A stretch of 64,000 nt of DNA, taken from positions 134,821 through 198,820 of the forward strand of contig NZ_JBHRYJ010000007.1 in assembly GCF_042648965.1 (NCBI RefSeq), in the 5' to 3' direction. The stretch's first letter is position 1, and each line of letters begins with the position of its first letter. The position numbers and the translations under genes were made by a program. Source of the DNA: Ferrovibrio xuzhouensis. Its GTDB lineage: Bacteria > Pseudomonadota > Alphaproteobacteria > Ferrovibrionales > Ferrovibrionaceae. Below the pieces are notes generated by a model. The model ran no database searches, was not told the DNA's origin, and was given only the letters and a program-made list of their open reading frames with translations. Shown piece after piece: positions 1 to 10,349 of the stretch.

Positions 1-803
1 TGCCCGAGCAGACCGACCGCGCCGTGGTGCGCTTCGACGAACGCACCGTGGCCGCCAAGATCGACCGTGCGCTGACCTATCGCGGCGCTGCCCGTTCGGT
101 GGTCGGCATGGCCGCGATCCTGGCCCATGAAGTGAAGAACCCGCTCAGCGGCATCCGTGGCGCCGCGCAGCTGCTGGAGCTCAATGCCAGCCAGGCTGAC
201 CGCGAACTGACACGCCTGATCTGCGACGAGACGGATCGTATCTGCGGCCTGGTCGACCGCATGGAGATATTCTCCGACAAGCGGCCGATCAACCGCGGCC
301 CGGTCAATATCCACCAGGTGCTGGAGCATGTGCGCAAGATCGCCCAGGCCGGTTTTGCCAAACATCTGCGCTTTGTCGAGAAATACGATCCCTCGCTGCC
401 GCCGGTCTACGGCAATCGCGACCAGCTGGTGCAGGTCTTCCTCAATCTGGTGAAGAATGCCGCCGAAGCGGTCGGCGACGACCCGGCCGGCGAGATCGTG
501 CTGACCACCGCCTACCGCCATGGCGTGCGGCTGGCGGTGCGCGGTTCGCGCGACCGGTTGCATCTGCCGCTCGAGGTTTCGGTGCAGGATAACGGCCCCG
601 GCGTGCCCGAGGATATCCGCACCTATCTGTTCGATCCCTTTGTGACAACCAAGGCCAGCGGCTCTGGCCTCGGTCTTGCATTGGTTGCGAAGATCATCGG
701 CGACCATGGCGGCGTCATCGAATGCGACAGTCGCCCCCGCCGAACCGTCTTTAGCGCCCGTCTGCCGGTGAACCCGACAACGGAAGATTCCGGAGAGTCC
801 TGA
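1..803 (+). CDS. ntrB: NtrB nitrogen sensor histidine kinase (5' partial)
   Basis: Cytoplasmic sensor kinase/phosphatase that sets the phosphorylation of NtrC in response to nitrogen (PII) status. The frame is open from base 3, so the N-terminus with its PAS sensor lies outside the window; about 266 residues are visible. Seen: H-box with the phospho-acceptor His at nt 126 in HEVKNPLSG, N-box LNLVKNAAEAV, G1 box QDNGPGVP, F-box FDPFVTTK and G2 box GSGLGLAL, that is a full HisKA plus HATPase_c core. The gene ends 2 nt before ntrC starts, the usual ntrBC operon arrangement. Assignment to NtrB rather than another PAS kinase rests on the kinase sequence and on ntrC following directly. Confidence 0.95.
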   Translation, partial: PEQTDRAVVRFDERTVAAKIDRALTYRGAARSVVGMAAILAHEVKNPLSGIRGAAQLLELNASQADRELTRLICDETDRICGLVDRMEIFSDKRPINRGPVNIHQVLEHVRKIAQAGFAKHLRFVEKYDPSLPPVYGNRDQLVQVFLNLVKNAAEAVGDDPAGEIVLTTAYRHGVRLAVRGSRDRLHLPLEVSVQDNGPGVPEDIRTYLFDPFVTTKASGSGLGLALVAKIIGDHGGVIECDSRPRRTVFSARLPVNPTTEDSGES

Positions 804-805
804 TT

Positions 806-2254
<1,449 letters not shown>

Positions 2255-2265
2255 CCGAACCCTCG

Positions 2266-2294
2266 GGCCGCCCCGGCCGCAGCCGGGGGCGGCC
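2266..2294 (+). terminator. GC-rich hairpin between ntrC and ntrY
   Basis: The arms GGCCGCCCCGGC and GCCGGGGGCGGCC pair along almost their full length (one bulged base) around a 4-nt loop, 11 nt after the ntrC stop. There is no T-run, so this is at best a pause or Rho-assisted end rather than a classical intrinsic terminator. It lies in the 120-bp gap before ntrY. Confidence 0.4.
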
Positions 2295-2374
2295 GATGGA
2301 TGCCCGCCGACGGGTGCCCGCCGGGCCCGGCTGGGCTATGATCGGCCCATGAGGCGGCCCGCGATTCACCTGCC

Positions 2375-4777
2375 ATGACCGAAGACACCCTCCCGACAGG
2401 CGGCAGCCCGGCTGCCAGCACGATGAGCGCCCGGCTGTGGCGTCGCATGCTCGGCTGGGTTCGCCGCTACCGGCTGATCCGCAATCTCGAAATTTCGCTG
2501 GCGATCCTCGCCCTGATCGTCGGCACGCTGACCTATCTGGCGATGACGCCGGGCGCGAACCAGGACCTGACCCCCCGCGAGGTGCAGATCCTGCTGCTTA
2601 CCGACCTCGTGGTGCTGCTCGGACTGACCACCCTGGTCGCCCGCCGGCTGGTGAACCTGTGGATGCAGCGCCGCAGCGGCGCGGCTGGTTCGCGCCTGCA
2701 TGCCCGCATGGTCATGCTGTTTGCCGCGGTCACCGCCCTGCCGACGGTGCTGATGACAGTCTTCGCCGTGCTGTTTTTCAATCTCGGCCTGCAAACCTGG
2801 TTCAGCGACCGCGTCAATACGGCAGTCAAATCCTCGGTTGCCGTCGCGGAGGCCTATATCCAGGAACATCGCAAGACGATCCGCGCCGACGTGTTGGCTA
2901 TGGCACTTGATCTCAATCGCGAGGCACCGCAGCTGACCCGTGACGCCTATGCCTTCCAGCAGGCGGTGCGCCAGCTGTCGCGCCTGCGCGGGCTGGGCGA
3001 GGCGGTGGTGTTCACATCCACCGGCCAGATCCTGGCGCGCAGCGAACTCAGCCTGCTGATGGAATTCGACCGGATTCCCTCTGCCGCGATCAAGGAGGCG
3101 AATGCCGGCCAGGTGGTGATCATGACCGGCGAGACCGACGACCGGGTTCGCGCGCTGTTTAAGCTGGACGGCTATCTCGATGCCTATCTCTATGTCGGCC
3201 GCTTTATTGACAATAAGGTGCTCGGTGAACTGGAACGCACCCGGTCGGCGGCGGCGCAGTATAACCGGCTGGAACAGGCGCGGTCGGCGCTTGAAATCAA
3301 CTTCGCCATCCTGTTCATGCTGATTTCGCTGCTGCTGTTGCTGGCGGCAATCTGGTTCGGCCTGCTGATCGCCAATCGCCTGGTCACACCGATCGGGGAG
3401 GTGGTCTCGGTGGCGGAGCGCATCCGCGCCGGCGACCTGACCGCCCGGGTCACCGAACAGGGCGACGACGACGAGATCGCGACGCTTGGCCGCACCTTCA
3501 ACCGCATGACCGGCCAGCTTGCCGCGCAGCAATCGGAACTGATCGCCGCCAACCGGCAGCTCGACGAACGGCGGCGCTTCACCGAGACGGTGCTGGGCGG
3601 TGTCAGCGCCGGCGTCGTCGGTCTCGACCCACAGGGCCTCGTCACCCTGCCGAACCCCTCGGCGCTGACGATGCTGCAGCGGGATTTCGATCAGGTCACC
3701 GGCCAGCCGTTTACTGTGGTTGCGCCCGAGATGGCCGACCTGCTCAATGAGCTGATCGCCGAACCTTCGGGATCGGTGGCCCATGGCCAGGTGCTGCTGC
3801 GGCGCGGCGATATCAGCCGCACATTGCTCGTGCGGATCGCGCGCGAAGTCACCAACAACGAATTGCTGGGCTATGTCGTCACCTTCGACGACGTCACCGA
3901 ACTGGTCTCGGCGCAGCGCAATGCTGCCTGGGCGGATATCGCGCGGCGCATTGCCCATGAGATCAAGAATCCGCTGACGCCGATCCAGCTGTCTGCCGAA
4001 CGGCTGAAGCGCAAATACCTCAAGGAAGTGCAGACCGATCCGGACGTCTTCGCGCAGTGTACGGATACGATCATCCGCCAGGTCGGCGACATCGGCCGCA
4101 TGGTCGATGAATTCTCCACCTTTGCCCGCATGCCGCGACCGGTTTATCGCGACGAGGATCTCGGCCAGCTGATCCGCCAGGCGATCTTCCTGCAGCAGGT
4201 GGCGCGGCAGGATATCCGTTTCGAGAGCGAACTGCCGGCCGAGCCGATGCAGATCAGCTGCGACGCCCGCCAGATCGCCCAGGTGCTGACCAATATCCTG
4301 CAGAATGCCATTGACGCGATCGACGGCCGTGAACGGCCGGGCGACGGCGCGACGCTGGAGCCCGGCCGGATTCTGGTCCGGCTCGGCGGCGAGGGCAACA
4401 TGCTCGACATCCGGGTGATCGATAACGGCAAGGGGCTGCCGCTGGAGAACCGTGACCGCCTGTTCGAACCCTACGTGACGACGCGGACCAAGGGCACCGG
4501 CCTTGGCCTTGCCATCGTCAAGAAGATCATCGAGGAGCATGGCGGCACCATTGCCCTGACCGATGCCCCGGGATTTGATCCGGACCTGAAAAATGGTAGC
4601 GTGGCGCGGATTCGGCTGCCGCGTAAGCCGGCGGGTGCCGGGGATCACGGCCCCCACCGGCAGGACAGCGATCTACGGGACCGCGACCTGCAGGATGGCG
4701 GGCGGGGCATCGGGCCGGACCGGAGCCAGGAACAGACAATCGTGCGGAAATCAGGTTCAGGCGGTCATGGCGCGTGA
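2375..4777 (+). CDS. ntrY: NtrY membrane-bound sensor histidine kinase
   Basis: 800-residue transmembrane kinase, partner of NtrX; in alphaproteobacteria the pair affects nitrogen use, redox response and envelope. Seen: hydrophobic segments near residues 32-55, 75-95 and 110-135, a long periplasmic stretch, another membrane segment near 305-330 followed by a HAMP linker (ANRLVTPIGEVVSVAERI), a PAS region (about 400-510), H-box with AHEIKNPLTPIQLSAERL, N-box QNAIDAID, G1 DNGKGLP and G2 GTGLGLAI. The last about 50 residues after the HATPase domain are a charged Gly/Asp/Arg tail that overlaps the ntrX start by 11 nt; it may be unconserved. ATG at 2375 was chosen because an open N-terminus with membrane segments follows. 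Confidence 0.95.
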   Translation: MTEDTLPTGGSPAASTMSARLWRRMLGWVRRYRLIRNLEISLAILALIVGTLTYLAMTPGANQDLTPREVQILLLTDLVVLLGLTTLVARRLVNLWMQRRSGAAGSRLHARMVMLFAAVTALPTVLMTVFAVLFFNLGLQTWFSDRVNTAVKSSVAVAEAYIQEHRKTIRADVLAMALDLNREAPQLTRDAYAFQQAVRQLSRLRGLGEAVVFTSTGQILARSELSLLMEFDRIPSAAIKEANAGQVVIMTGETDDRVRALFKLDGYLDAYLYVGRFIDNKVLGELERTRSAAAQYNRLEQARSALEINFAILFMLISLLLLLAAIWFGLLIANRLVTPIGEVVSVAERIRAGDLTARVTEQGDDDEIATLGRTFNRMTGQLAAQQSELIAANRQLDERRRFTETVLGGVSAGVVGLDPQGLVTLPNPSALTMLQRDFDQVTGQPFTVVAPEMADLLNELIAEPSGSVAHGQVLLRRGDISRTLLVRIAREVTNNELLGYVVTFDDVTELVSAQRNAAWADIARRIAHEIKNPLTPIQLSAERLKRKYLKEVQTDPDVFAQCTDTIIRQVGDIGRMVDEFSTFARMPRPVYRDEDLGQLIRQAIFLQQVARQDIRFESELPAEPMQISCDARQIAQVLTNILQNAIDAIDGRERPGDGATLEPGRILVRLGGEGNMLDIRVIDNGKGLPLENRDRLFEPYVTTRTKGTGLGLAIVKKIIEEHGGTIALTDAPGFDPDLKNGSVARIRLPRKPAGAGDHGPHRQDSDLRDRDLQDGGRGIGPDRSQEQTIVRKSGSGGHGA

Positions 4778-6158
4778 CATTCTCATTGTCGATGACGAAG
4801 CCGATATCCGCAATCTGATCGCCGGCATCCTGCAGGATGAAGGCTACGAGACGCGTATGGCCGGCGATTCCGACGGCGCCCTGCGCGAGATCGAGGCGCG
4901 CCGGCCCAATCTGGTGATTCTCGATATCTGGCTGCAGGGCAGCAAGCTCGACGGCCTTGAGATTCTCGACCGCGTCATCCGCCACCACAGCACCGTGCCG
5001 GTCATCATGATTTCCGGTCACGGCAATATCGAGACCGCGGTGGCGGCGATCAAGCGCGGCGCCTACGACTATATCGAGAAGCCGTTCAAGAGCGACCGCC
5101 TGCTGCTGGTGGTCGACCGCGCGCTGGAACAGGCGCGGCTGAAACGCGAGAACGAGGAATTGCGGCAGCGCTCCGGCACCACGCTGGAACTGATCGGCCA
5201 GTCCGCCGCGATGGTGGCGTTGCGGCAGGCGATCGAGCGGGTGGCGCCGACCAACAGCCGCGTGCTGGTCAGCGGCCCGGCGGGTGCCGGCAAGGAGCTG
5301 GTGGCCCGGCTGATTCACCAGCGCTCGCGCCGTGCCGGCGGACCCTTCGTCGTGCTCAATGTCGCGGCACTGATGCCCGATCGCATGGACCAGGAGCTGT
5401 TCGGCATCGAAGAGGCCGTGAACGGCCAGCGGCATCATCGCATCGGCGTGCTGGAAGGTGCCCATGGCGGCACATTGTTCCTCGACGAAATTGCGGAGAT
5501 GCTGCCGGAAACCCAGGCCAAGCTGCTGCGCGTGCTGACCGAGCAGAGCTTCGAGCGCGTCGGTGGCCGGACCCGTGTGCAGGTCGATGTCCGCATTGTT
5601 TCGGGCACCTGCCACGACCTGGCTGGCCGTGTCGGGCTGGGGCTGTTCCGCCAGGACCTGTTCCACCGCCTGAATGTCGTGCCGCTCAAGGTGCCCGGCC
5701 TGCGCGACCGGCGCGAGGACATCCCGCTGCTGGTCAAGCATTTCGTCGGCGTTGAGGCTCAACGCCAGGGCGTGCCGCTGCGCGAACTGGCCGAGGATGC
5801 GCTGCTCGCCATGCAGTCGGCCGAGTGGCCCGGCAATGTGCGTGAGCTGCGCAATGCGCTGTCCCGCCTGCTGATCCTGATGCCGGTCGAGCAGAAGGGT
5901 GCCATCCACGCCGACATGCTGCCGGCGGATCTCGGTGCCACGCCACCAGTGGCCCTGCGGCCGGAAACTACCACCGAGGTGATGGCGCTGCCGCTGCGCG
6001 AGGCGCGCGAGATGTTCGAGCGTGAATACCTGCTGGCCCAGATTACCCGGTTCGGCGGCAATGTGTCGCGCACGGCGGGCTTTATCGGCATGGAGCGTTC
6101 GGCCCTGCACCGCAAGCTGAAGGCGCTCGGCGTCGCCAATCTCGACCGCAACGGATAA
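4767..6158 (+). CDS. ntrX: NtrX response regulator with modified AAA+ domain
   Basis: 463-residue response regulator of the NtrY kinase. The start ATG at 4767 opens with the classic receiver sequence ARDILIVDDEADIRNL; a longer in-frame reading to 4593 would run through the end of ntrY and is rejected. Receiver at residues 3-120 with phospho-acceptor in VILDIWL, AAA+ domain about 140-370, C-terminal Fis-type HTH (GGNVSRTAGFIGMERSALHRKLK). Walker A reads GPAGAGKE, and the sigma-54 contact loop is replaced (the position holds EEAVNGQRHHRIG instead of GAFTGA), so direct activation of sigma-54 polymerase is unlikely. Loss of this loop is known for alphaproteobacterial NtrX. Overlaps ntrY, so the pair is translationally coupled. 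Confidence 0.95.
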   Translation: MARDILIVDDEADIRNLIAGILQDEGYETRMAGDSDGALREIEARRPNLVILDIWLQGSKLDGLEILDRVIRHHSTVPVIMISGHGNIETAVAAIKRGAYDYIEKPFKSDRLLLVVDRALEQARLKRENEELRQRSGTTLELIGQSAAMVALRQAIERVAPTNSRVLVSGPAGAGKELVARLIHQRSRRAGGPFVVLNVAALMPDRMDQELFGIEEAVNGQRHHRIGVLEGAHGGTLFLDEIAEMLPETQAKLLRVLTEQSFERVGGRTRVQVDVRIVSGTCHDLAGRVGLGLFRQDLFHRLNVVPLKVPGLRDRREDIPLLVKHFVGVEAQRQGVPLRELAEDALLAMQSAEWPGNVRELRNALSRLLILMPVEQKGAIHADMLPADLGATPPVALRPETTTEVMALPLREAREMFEREYLLAQITRFGGNVSRTAGFIGMERSALHRKLKALGVANLDRNG

Positions 6159-6173
6159 GGCGAAGGAACCGCC

Positions 6174-7550
6174 ATGAAAGTCATCGTCTGCGGGGCCGGG
6201 CTGGTCGGAACCACCATCGCCCGGCAGCTGGCCACTGAAGGCAACGAGGTCACGGTTATCGACCTGTCGGCCGAGCGCACCCATAAGGTCGCTGAAAGCT
6301 ATGACCTGCGCGGCATTGTCGGCCATGCCTCGCATCCGGACGTACTTGAGCAGGCCGGCGCCGCTGATTCGGATATGCTGATCGCGGTGACCTTCGCCGA
6401 CGAGGTCAACATGGTGGCCTGCGAAGTGGCCCATGCGCTGTTCAACGTGCCGACCAAGATTGCGCGCGTGCGGGCGCAGAGCTACCTGAAGCCGGAATGG
6501 TCTGACCTGTTCAACGAGAAGCACATCTCGATCGACTACATCATCTCGCCCGAGATCGAGGTGGCGCGCGCCATTCACCGCCGTATCCTGACGCCGGGCG
6601 CCTTTGACATGATCCCCTTCGCCGACGACAAGCTGCGCCTGATCGGCGTCCGTCTCGGCGAGGAATGTCCGGTGCTGAACACGCCGCTGCGCCAGCTGAC
6701 CGAGCTGTTTCCCGATCTCGGCATCAACATCTGCGGCATCAACCGCAACGGTAACATGATCGTGCCGGATGCCGACGACCACATGGAAGTCGCCGACGAA
6801 ATCTATTTCTGCACCTTGCCCGACCATGTGCTGCGTGCCATGCGGCTGTTCGGCCATGAGGAACGCGAGGCGCGCCGTATTGTCATCTCGGGCGGCGGCA
6901 ATATCGGCCTGTTCCTGGCCCGCGAGATCGAGGAGACCCAGCCGTCGGTCATGCTGAAGATGATCGAGTCCAACAAGGCGCGTGCCGAATTTATCGCCGG
7001 CCAGCTCAAGAATGCCGTGGTGCTGAACGGCGATGCGCTCGACATGGATATTCTCAACGAGGCCAAGGCCGGTTCGGCCGAAGCTATCATCGCCCTGACC
7101 AACGACGACGAGGTGAATATCCTCACCTCGCTGCTGGCCAAGCGGGCGGGCAGTCAGCGGGCCATTACGCTGGTGAACAATCCGGCCTACGAGAACCTGA
7201 TCGGCTCGCTCGGCGTCGACGTGGTGGTCAATCCGCGCTCGACCACCGTCTCGTCGATCCTGCAGCATGTCCGCCGCGGCCGCATCCGTGGCGTCTACAG
7301 CCTGCGCGACGGCGCCGCCGAGGTGATGGAAGCCGAGGCCGTCGAGACCAGCGCGCTGGTCGGCCAGCCGCTGCGCGAGCTCGATCTGCCCGCCGGCATG
7401 ATGATCGGTGCCATCATCCGTGGCGAAGAGGTGATCATCGCGCGCAGCGACAGCGAGATCGAGGCCGGTGACCGCATCATTCTGTTCGTCCGCAAGGATG
7501 CCGTGAAAAAAGTCGAGAAACTCTTCGCGGTCCGTCTGGAGTTTTTCTAA
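6174..7550 (+). CDS. trkA: TrkA potassium uptake regulatory subunit
   Basis: 458-residue peripheral membrane protein that gates the Trk potassium channel by binding NAD(H). Two tandem RCK units are visible: Rossmann fold with GAGLVG at residues 7-12 followed by an RCK_C domain, then a second Rossmann fold (SGGGNIGLFLAREIE, near 240) and a second RCK_C ending at the C-terminus. Starts 15 nt after ntrX with the Shine-Dalgarno GAAGGA, so it is probably the last gene of the ntrYX transcript, as in many alphaproteobacteria. No trkH/trkG channel gene is in the window. Confidence 0.95.
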   Translation: MKVIVCGAGLVGTTIARQLATEGNEVTVIDLSAERTHKVAESYDLRGIVGHASHPDVLEQAGAADSDMLIAVTFADEVNMVACEVAHALFNVPTKIARVRAQSYLKPEWSDLFNEKHISIDYIISPEIEVARAIHRRILTPGAFDMIPFADDKLRLIGVRLGEECPVLNTPLRQLTELFPDLGINICGINRNGNMIVPDADDHMEVADEIYFCTLPDHVLRAMRLFGHEEREARRIVISGGGNIGLFLAREIEETQPSVMLKMIESNKARAEFIAGQLKNAVVLNGDALDMDILNEAKAGSAEAIIALTNDDEVNILTSLLAKRAGSQRAITLVNNPAYENLIGSLGVDVVVNPRSTTVSSILQHVRRGRIRGVYSLRDGAAEVMEAEAVETSALVGQPLRELDLPAGMMIGAIIRGEEVIIARSDSEIEAGDRIILFVRKDAVKKVEKLFAVRLEFF

Positions 7551-7589
7551 GTCGTTTCCCCAGCCACCCCAGTCAGAGGAAAGTCAGCG

Positions 7590-8486
7590 ATGTCGCGCAT
7601 CGCCTATGTCAATGGCCGCTATCTGCCTTATGCCAAGGCGGCGGTCCATGCTGAAGATCGTGGTTTCCAGTTTGCCGATGCCGTCTATGAGGTGATCGCC
7701 GTCAACGAGGGACGGCTGGTCGATGCCGAAGGCCATATGGCCCGGCTCGAACGCAGTCTCGACGAGCTGCGCATCCTGCGCCCGATGAGCCGCGCGGCGC
7801 TGGTAATGGTGCTGACCGAGACCGTGCTCCGCAACCGCATCCACACCGGCAGCGTCTACCTGCAGGTCAGTCGTGGCGCGGCGCGGCGCGAATTCCCGTT
7901 TCCCGCCGGCGTGCGGCCGACCGTGGTCGCCATCGCCCGCCCCCTCGATATGGCCAAGTCCGATGCCAATGCGGCGAAGGGCGTCGCGGTGATCACCCGG
8001 CCGGACATTCGCTGGAGCCGTTGCGACATCAAGACGGTCGGCCTGCTGCCGGCGGCGCTGGCCAAACAGGCGGCCAAGGAGGCCGGCGCCTATGAAGCCT
8101 GGCTGGTCGACCGCGATGGCTTCGTCACCGAGGGCAGCTCGTCCAATGCCTGGATTCTCACCGCCGACAATGTGCTGGTGACCCGGCCGATCAGCAACGC
8201 CATTCTCGGCGGCATCACCCGCAATGCCGTGATGGAACTGGTGCGGCGCGAGGGCCTGCGCTTCGAGGAACGGCCGTTCACCGTGGCCGAGGCGCTGGCC
8301 GCCCGCGAAGCTTTTGTGACCTCCACCACATCCTTTGTGATGCCGGTCACCAGTGTGGACGGCAAACCGGTCGGCAATGGCGGTCCCGGCGTGGTGGCGG
8401 CTCGGCTGCGCAGCATCTACGAGGCGCATGCCGCCAGCCATGGCCGCGGCCAGCCCGACTGGCAGGCGGTTTTCGCCGCACCCTGA
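7590..8486 (+). CDS. dat: D-amino acid aminotransferase (class IV, PLP)
   Basis: 298-residue fold-type IV PLP aminotransferase. The N-terminal signature EDRGFQFADAVYEV and the Schiff-base lysine Lys148 in CDIKTVGLLP are those of D-amino acid (D-alanine) aminotransferases; VTEGSSSN later forms the phosphate-binding region. It would interconvert D-alanine and D-glutamate for peptidoglycan. Branched-chain aminotransferase (IlvE) is the closest alternative, but the length and the EDRGFQFAD signature favour Dat. It sits between trkA and hfq, a conserved location in this cluster. Confidence 0.88.
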   Translation: MSRIAYVNGRYLPYAKAAVHAEDRGFQFADAVYEVIAVNEGRLVDAEGHMARLERSLDELRILRPMSRAALVMVLTETVLRNRIHTGSVYLQVSRGAARREFPFPAGVRPTVVAIARPLDMAKSDANAAKGVAVITRPDIRWSRCDIKTVGLLPAALAKQAAKEAGAYEAWLVDRDGFVTEGSSSNAWILTADNVLVTRPISNAILGGITRNAVMELVRREGLRFEERPFTVAEALAAREAFVTSTTSFVMPVTSVDGKPVGNGGPGVVAARLRSIYEAHAASHGRGQPDWQAVFAAP

Positions 8487-8651
8487 GCGTCATCCGGCGC
8501 GGGCGGCCGGGCGCGTTGCCGCAGGGTGCAGAATTTTTCACGCGCCATTGTTTTGCCACTTTGCGCACTCATGTATTAATCTCGGATTCCGGGGGCGAAT
8601 GCTCTTCGCCCCCCGGTACCCAAGGTTCCGCATCCCAGAGAAGAACCGGGT

Positions 8652-8688
8652 AAAATAAAAACAATAACAACGAGATAAGAAAAGAAAG
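8652..8688 (+). promoter_or_regulatory. A-rich ARN-type leader upstream of hfq
   Basis: In the 212-bp gap before hfq, bases 8652-8688 are almost pure purine with repeated AAN/ARN triplets (AAAATAAAAACAATAACAA and AAGAAAAG), ending about 10 nt before the hfq ATG and containing the ribosome site AAAGG. Such A-rich single-stranded tracts are the known ligand of the distal face of Hfq, so autoregulation by Hfq binding at its own start is plausible. A possible -10 (TATTAA, 8574-8579) lies upstream without a good -35. Confidence 0.45.
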
Positions 8689-8698
8689 GTCCACAACT

Positions 8699-8965
8699 AT
8701 GGCCGCCGACAAGCCTCAGAACGTCCAGGACGTTTTCCTCAATCACATCCGCAAGACCAAGACCCCCGTCACCGTATTTCTGGTGAACGGCGTCAAGCTG
8801 CAGGGCATCATCAGCTGGTTCGACAACTTCTCGGTGCTGCTGCGCCGGGACGGTCACATGCAGCTGGTCTACAAGCATGCCATCTCGACGGTGATGCCGT
8901 CGGGTCCGATCCAGCTGTTCGATCCGGCTGCCCAGGGTACGGGCAGCACACCGAGCGAAGGCTGA
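8699..8965 (+). CDS. hfq: RNA chaperone Hfq
   Basis: 88-residue Sm-like hexameric RNA chaperone that matches small RNAs to mRNAs. Sm1 motif (VFLNHIRKTKTPVTVFLVNG through FDNFSVLLRRDG) and Sm2 motif (QLVYKHAISTVMP) are complete, including the proximal-face YKHAIS. The C-terminal tail is short (about 12 residues, Gly/Ser-rich). It is preceded by the A-rich leader and followed 52 nt later by hflX, the conserved hfq-hflX pair. Confidence 0.98.
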   Translation: MAADKPQNVQDVFLNHIRKTKTPVTVFLVNGVKLQGIISWFDNFSVLLRRDGHMQLVYKHAISTVMPSGPIQLFDPAAQGTGSTPSEG

Positions 8966-9017
8966 CCGGCTGGGTGTTTCACCCATCGGTCCCGGAAGCC
9001 CAGGAGCATCATCGCGT

Positions 9018-10349
9018 TTGTTGACTTCCGATCATGACACTGGCGGACAAGGGCATGCCATGCGTGCCCTTGTCCTGCATCCGGCCCTCAAATTCTCGCA
9101 GAAGGGGTCGGGGCAGGGCGAGCGCCGCCGGCCCGAGGCCCGCCTCGACGAAGCGGTCGGCCTCGCGCAGGCCATCGATCTCGACGTCATCCATGCCGAA
9201 CTGGTCACCGTCTCCGCCTGGCGGCCAGCGACCCTGATCGGCCCGGGCAAGGTCGAGGAACTCGCCGCCCGCATCGCCGAAAGCCCGGTCGACGTGGTGA
9301 TCGTCGATGCCGCCGTGTCGCCGGTACAGCAGCGCAATCTCGAGCGCGCGCTGAAGGCCAAGGTGATCGACCGCACCGGGCTGATCCTCGAAATCTTTGG
9401 TGCCCGTGCCCGCACCCGCGAGGGCCGGCTGCAGGTCGAGCTGGCGCATCTCAATTACCAGCGCTCGCGCCTGGTGCGGTCATGGACCCACCTTGAGCGC
9501 CAGCGCGGCGGTTTCGGCTTTCTCGGCGGTCCCGGCGAAAGCCAGCTCGAAATCGACCGCCGCCTGATCGGCGAGCGCATCGCCAAGATCAAGGGCGAGC
9601 TCGAGCATGTGGTGAACACCCGCTCGCTGCACCGCCGGGCACGGCAGAAGGTGCCGTATCCCGTCGTCGCGCTGGTCGGCTATACCAATGCCGGCAAATC
9701 GACCCTGTTCAACCGGCTGACCGCCGCCGAGGTTTTCGCCAAAGACCTGCTGTTTGCCACGCTGGACCCCACCATGCGCACCGTGCGGCTGCCGTCCGGG
9801 CGCAATATCATCCTCAGCGACACGGTGGGATTCATCTCCGAGCTGCCGACCCATCTGGTCGCCGCCTTCCGTGCCACCCTGGAAGAGGTGATCGCGGCCG
9901 ACCTGATCCTGCATGTGCGCGATATGTCGCATCCCGACTGCGCCGCCCAGGCCGCCGACGTGCGCGACGTGCTGACGTCGCTCGGCATCGGCGAAGGCAG
10001 CGGTCATCGTCTGCTGGAAGCCTGGAACAAGACCGACCAGCTTGATCCGGAAGCCCGCGACAATCTCGAGAACCAGGCCGCCCGTCAGGAGGATGCGGTG
10101 GCGATTTCAGCGCTTGAAGGCGCCGGCTGCGACATCCTGCTGCAACGTATCGATGCCATGCTGGGCAGCGACCGCGTCGAACTCGATCTCATCCTCGATG
10201 CCGGCGACGGGGCGGCGATTGCCTGGCTGCACCGGCACGGCGAGGTGCTCGACATGCACGAGGAAGACGGCCACCTGAAGCTCTCGGTGGCGATGAGCCA
10301 GGCCGAGGCCGGCATGTGGCAGAAGCGGCAGGAAGGCAAACGGGCGTGA
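9018..10349 (+). CDS. hflX: GTPase HflX
   Basis: 443-residue ribosome-associated GTPase that splits stalled 70S ribosomes. N-terminal HflX domain with RTGLILEIFGARARTREGRL and the glycine-rich FGFLGGPGES, then the G domain from about residue 215: G1 GYTNAGKST at 221, G3 DTVGFI, G4 NKTD. The start is uncertain: TTG at 9018 follows AGGAG at 9002-9006, whereas the first in-frame ATG is at 9060 and starts just before the conserved RALVLHP stretch. The stop overlaps the start of the next gene. Confidence 0.93.
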   Translation: MLTSDHDTGGQGHAMRALVLHPALKFSQKGSGQGERRRPEARLDEAVGLAQAIDLDVIHAELVTVSAWRPATLIGPGKVEELAARIAESPVDVVIVDAAVSPVQQRNLERALKAKVIDRTGLILEIFGARARTREGRLQVELAHLNYQRSRLVRSWTHLERQRGGFGFLGGPGESQLEIDRRLIGERIAKIKGELEHVVNTRSLHRRARQKVPYPVVALVGYTNAGKSTLFNRLTAAEVFAKDLLFATLDPTMRTVRLPSGRNIILSDTVGFISELPTHLVAAFRATLEEVIAADLILHVRDMSHPDCAAQAADVRDVLTSLGIGEGSGHRLLEAWNKTDQLDPEARDNLENQAARQEDAVAISALEGAGCDILLQRIDAMLGSDRVELDLILDAGDGAAIAWLHRHGEVLDMHEEDGHLKLSVAMSQAEAGMWQKRQEGKRA

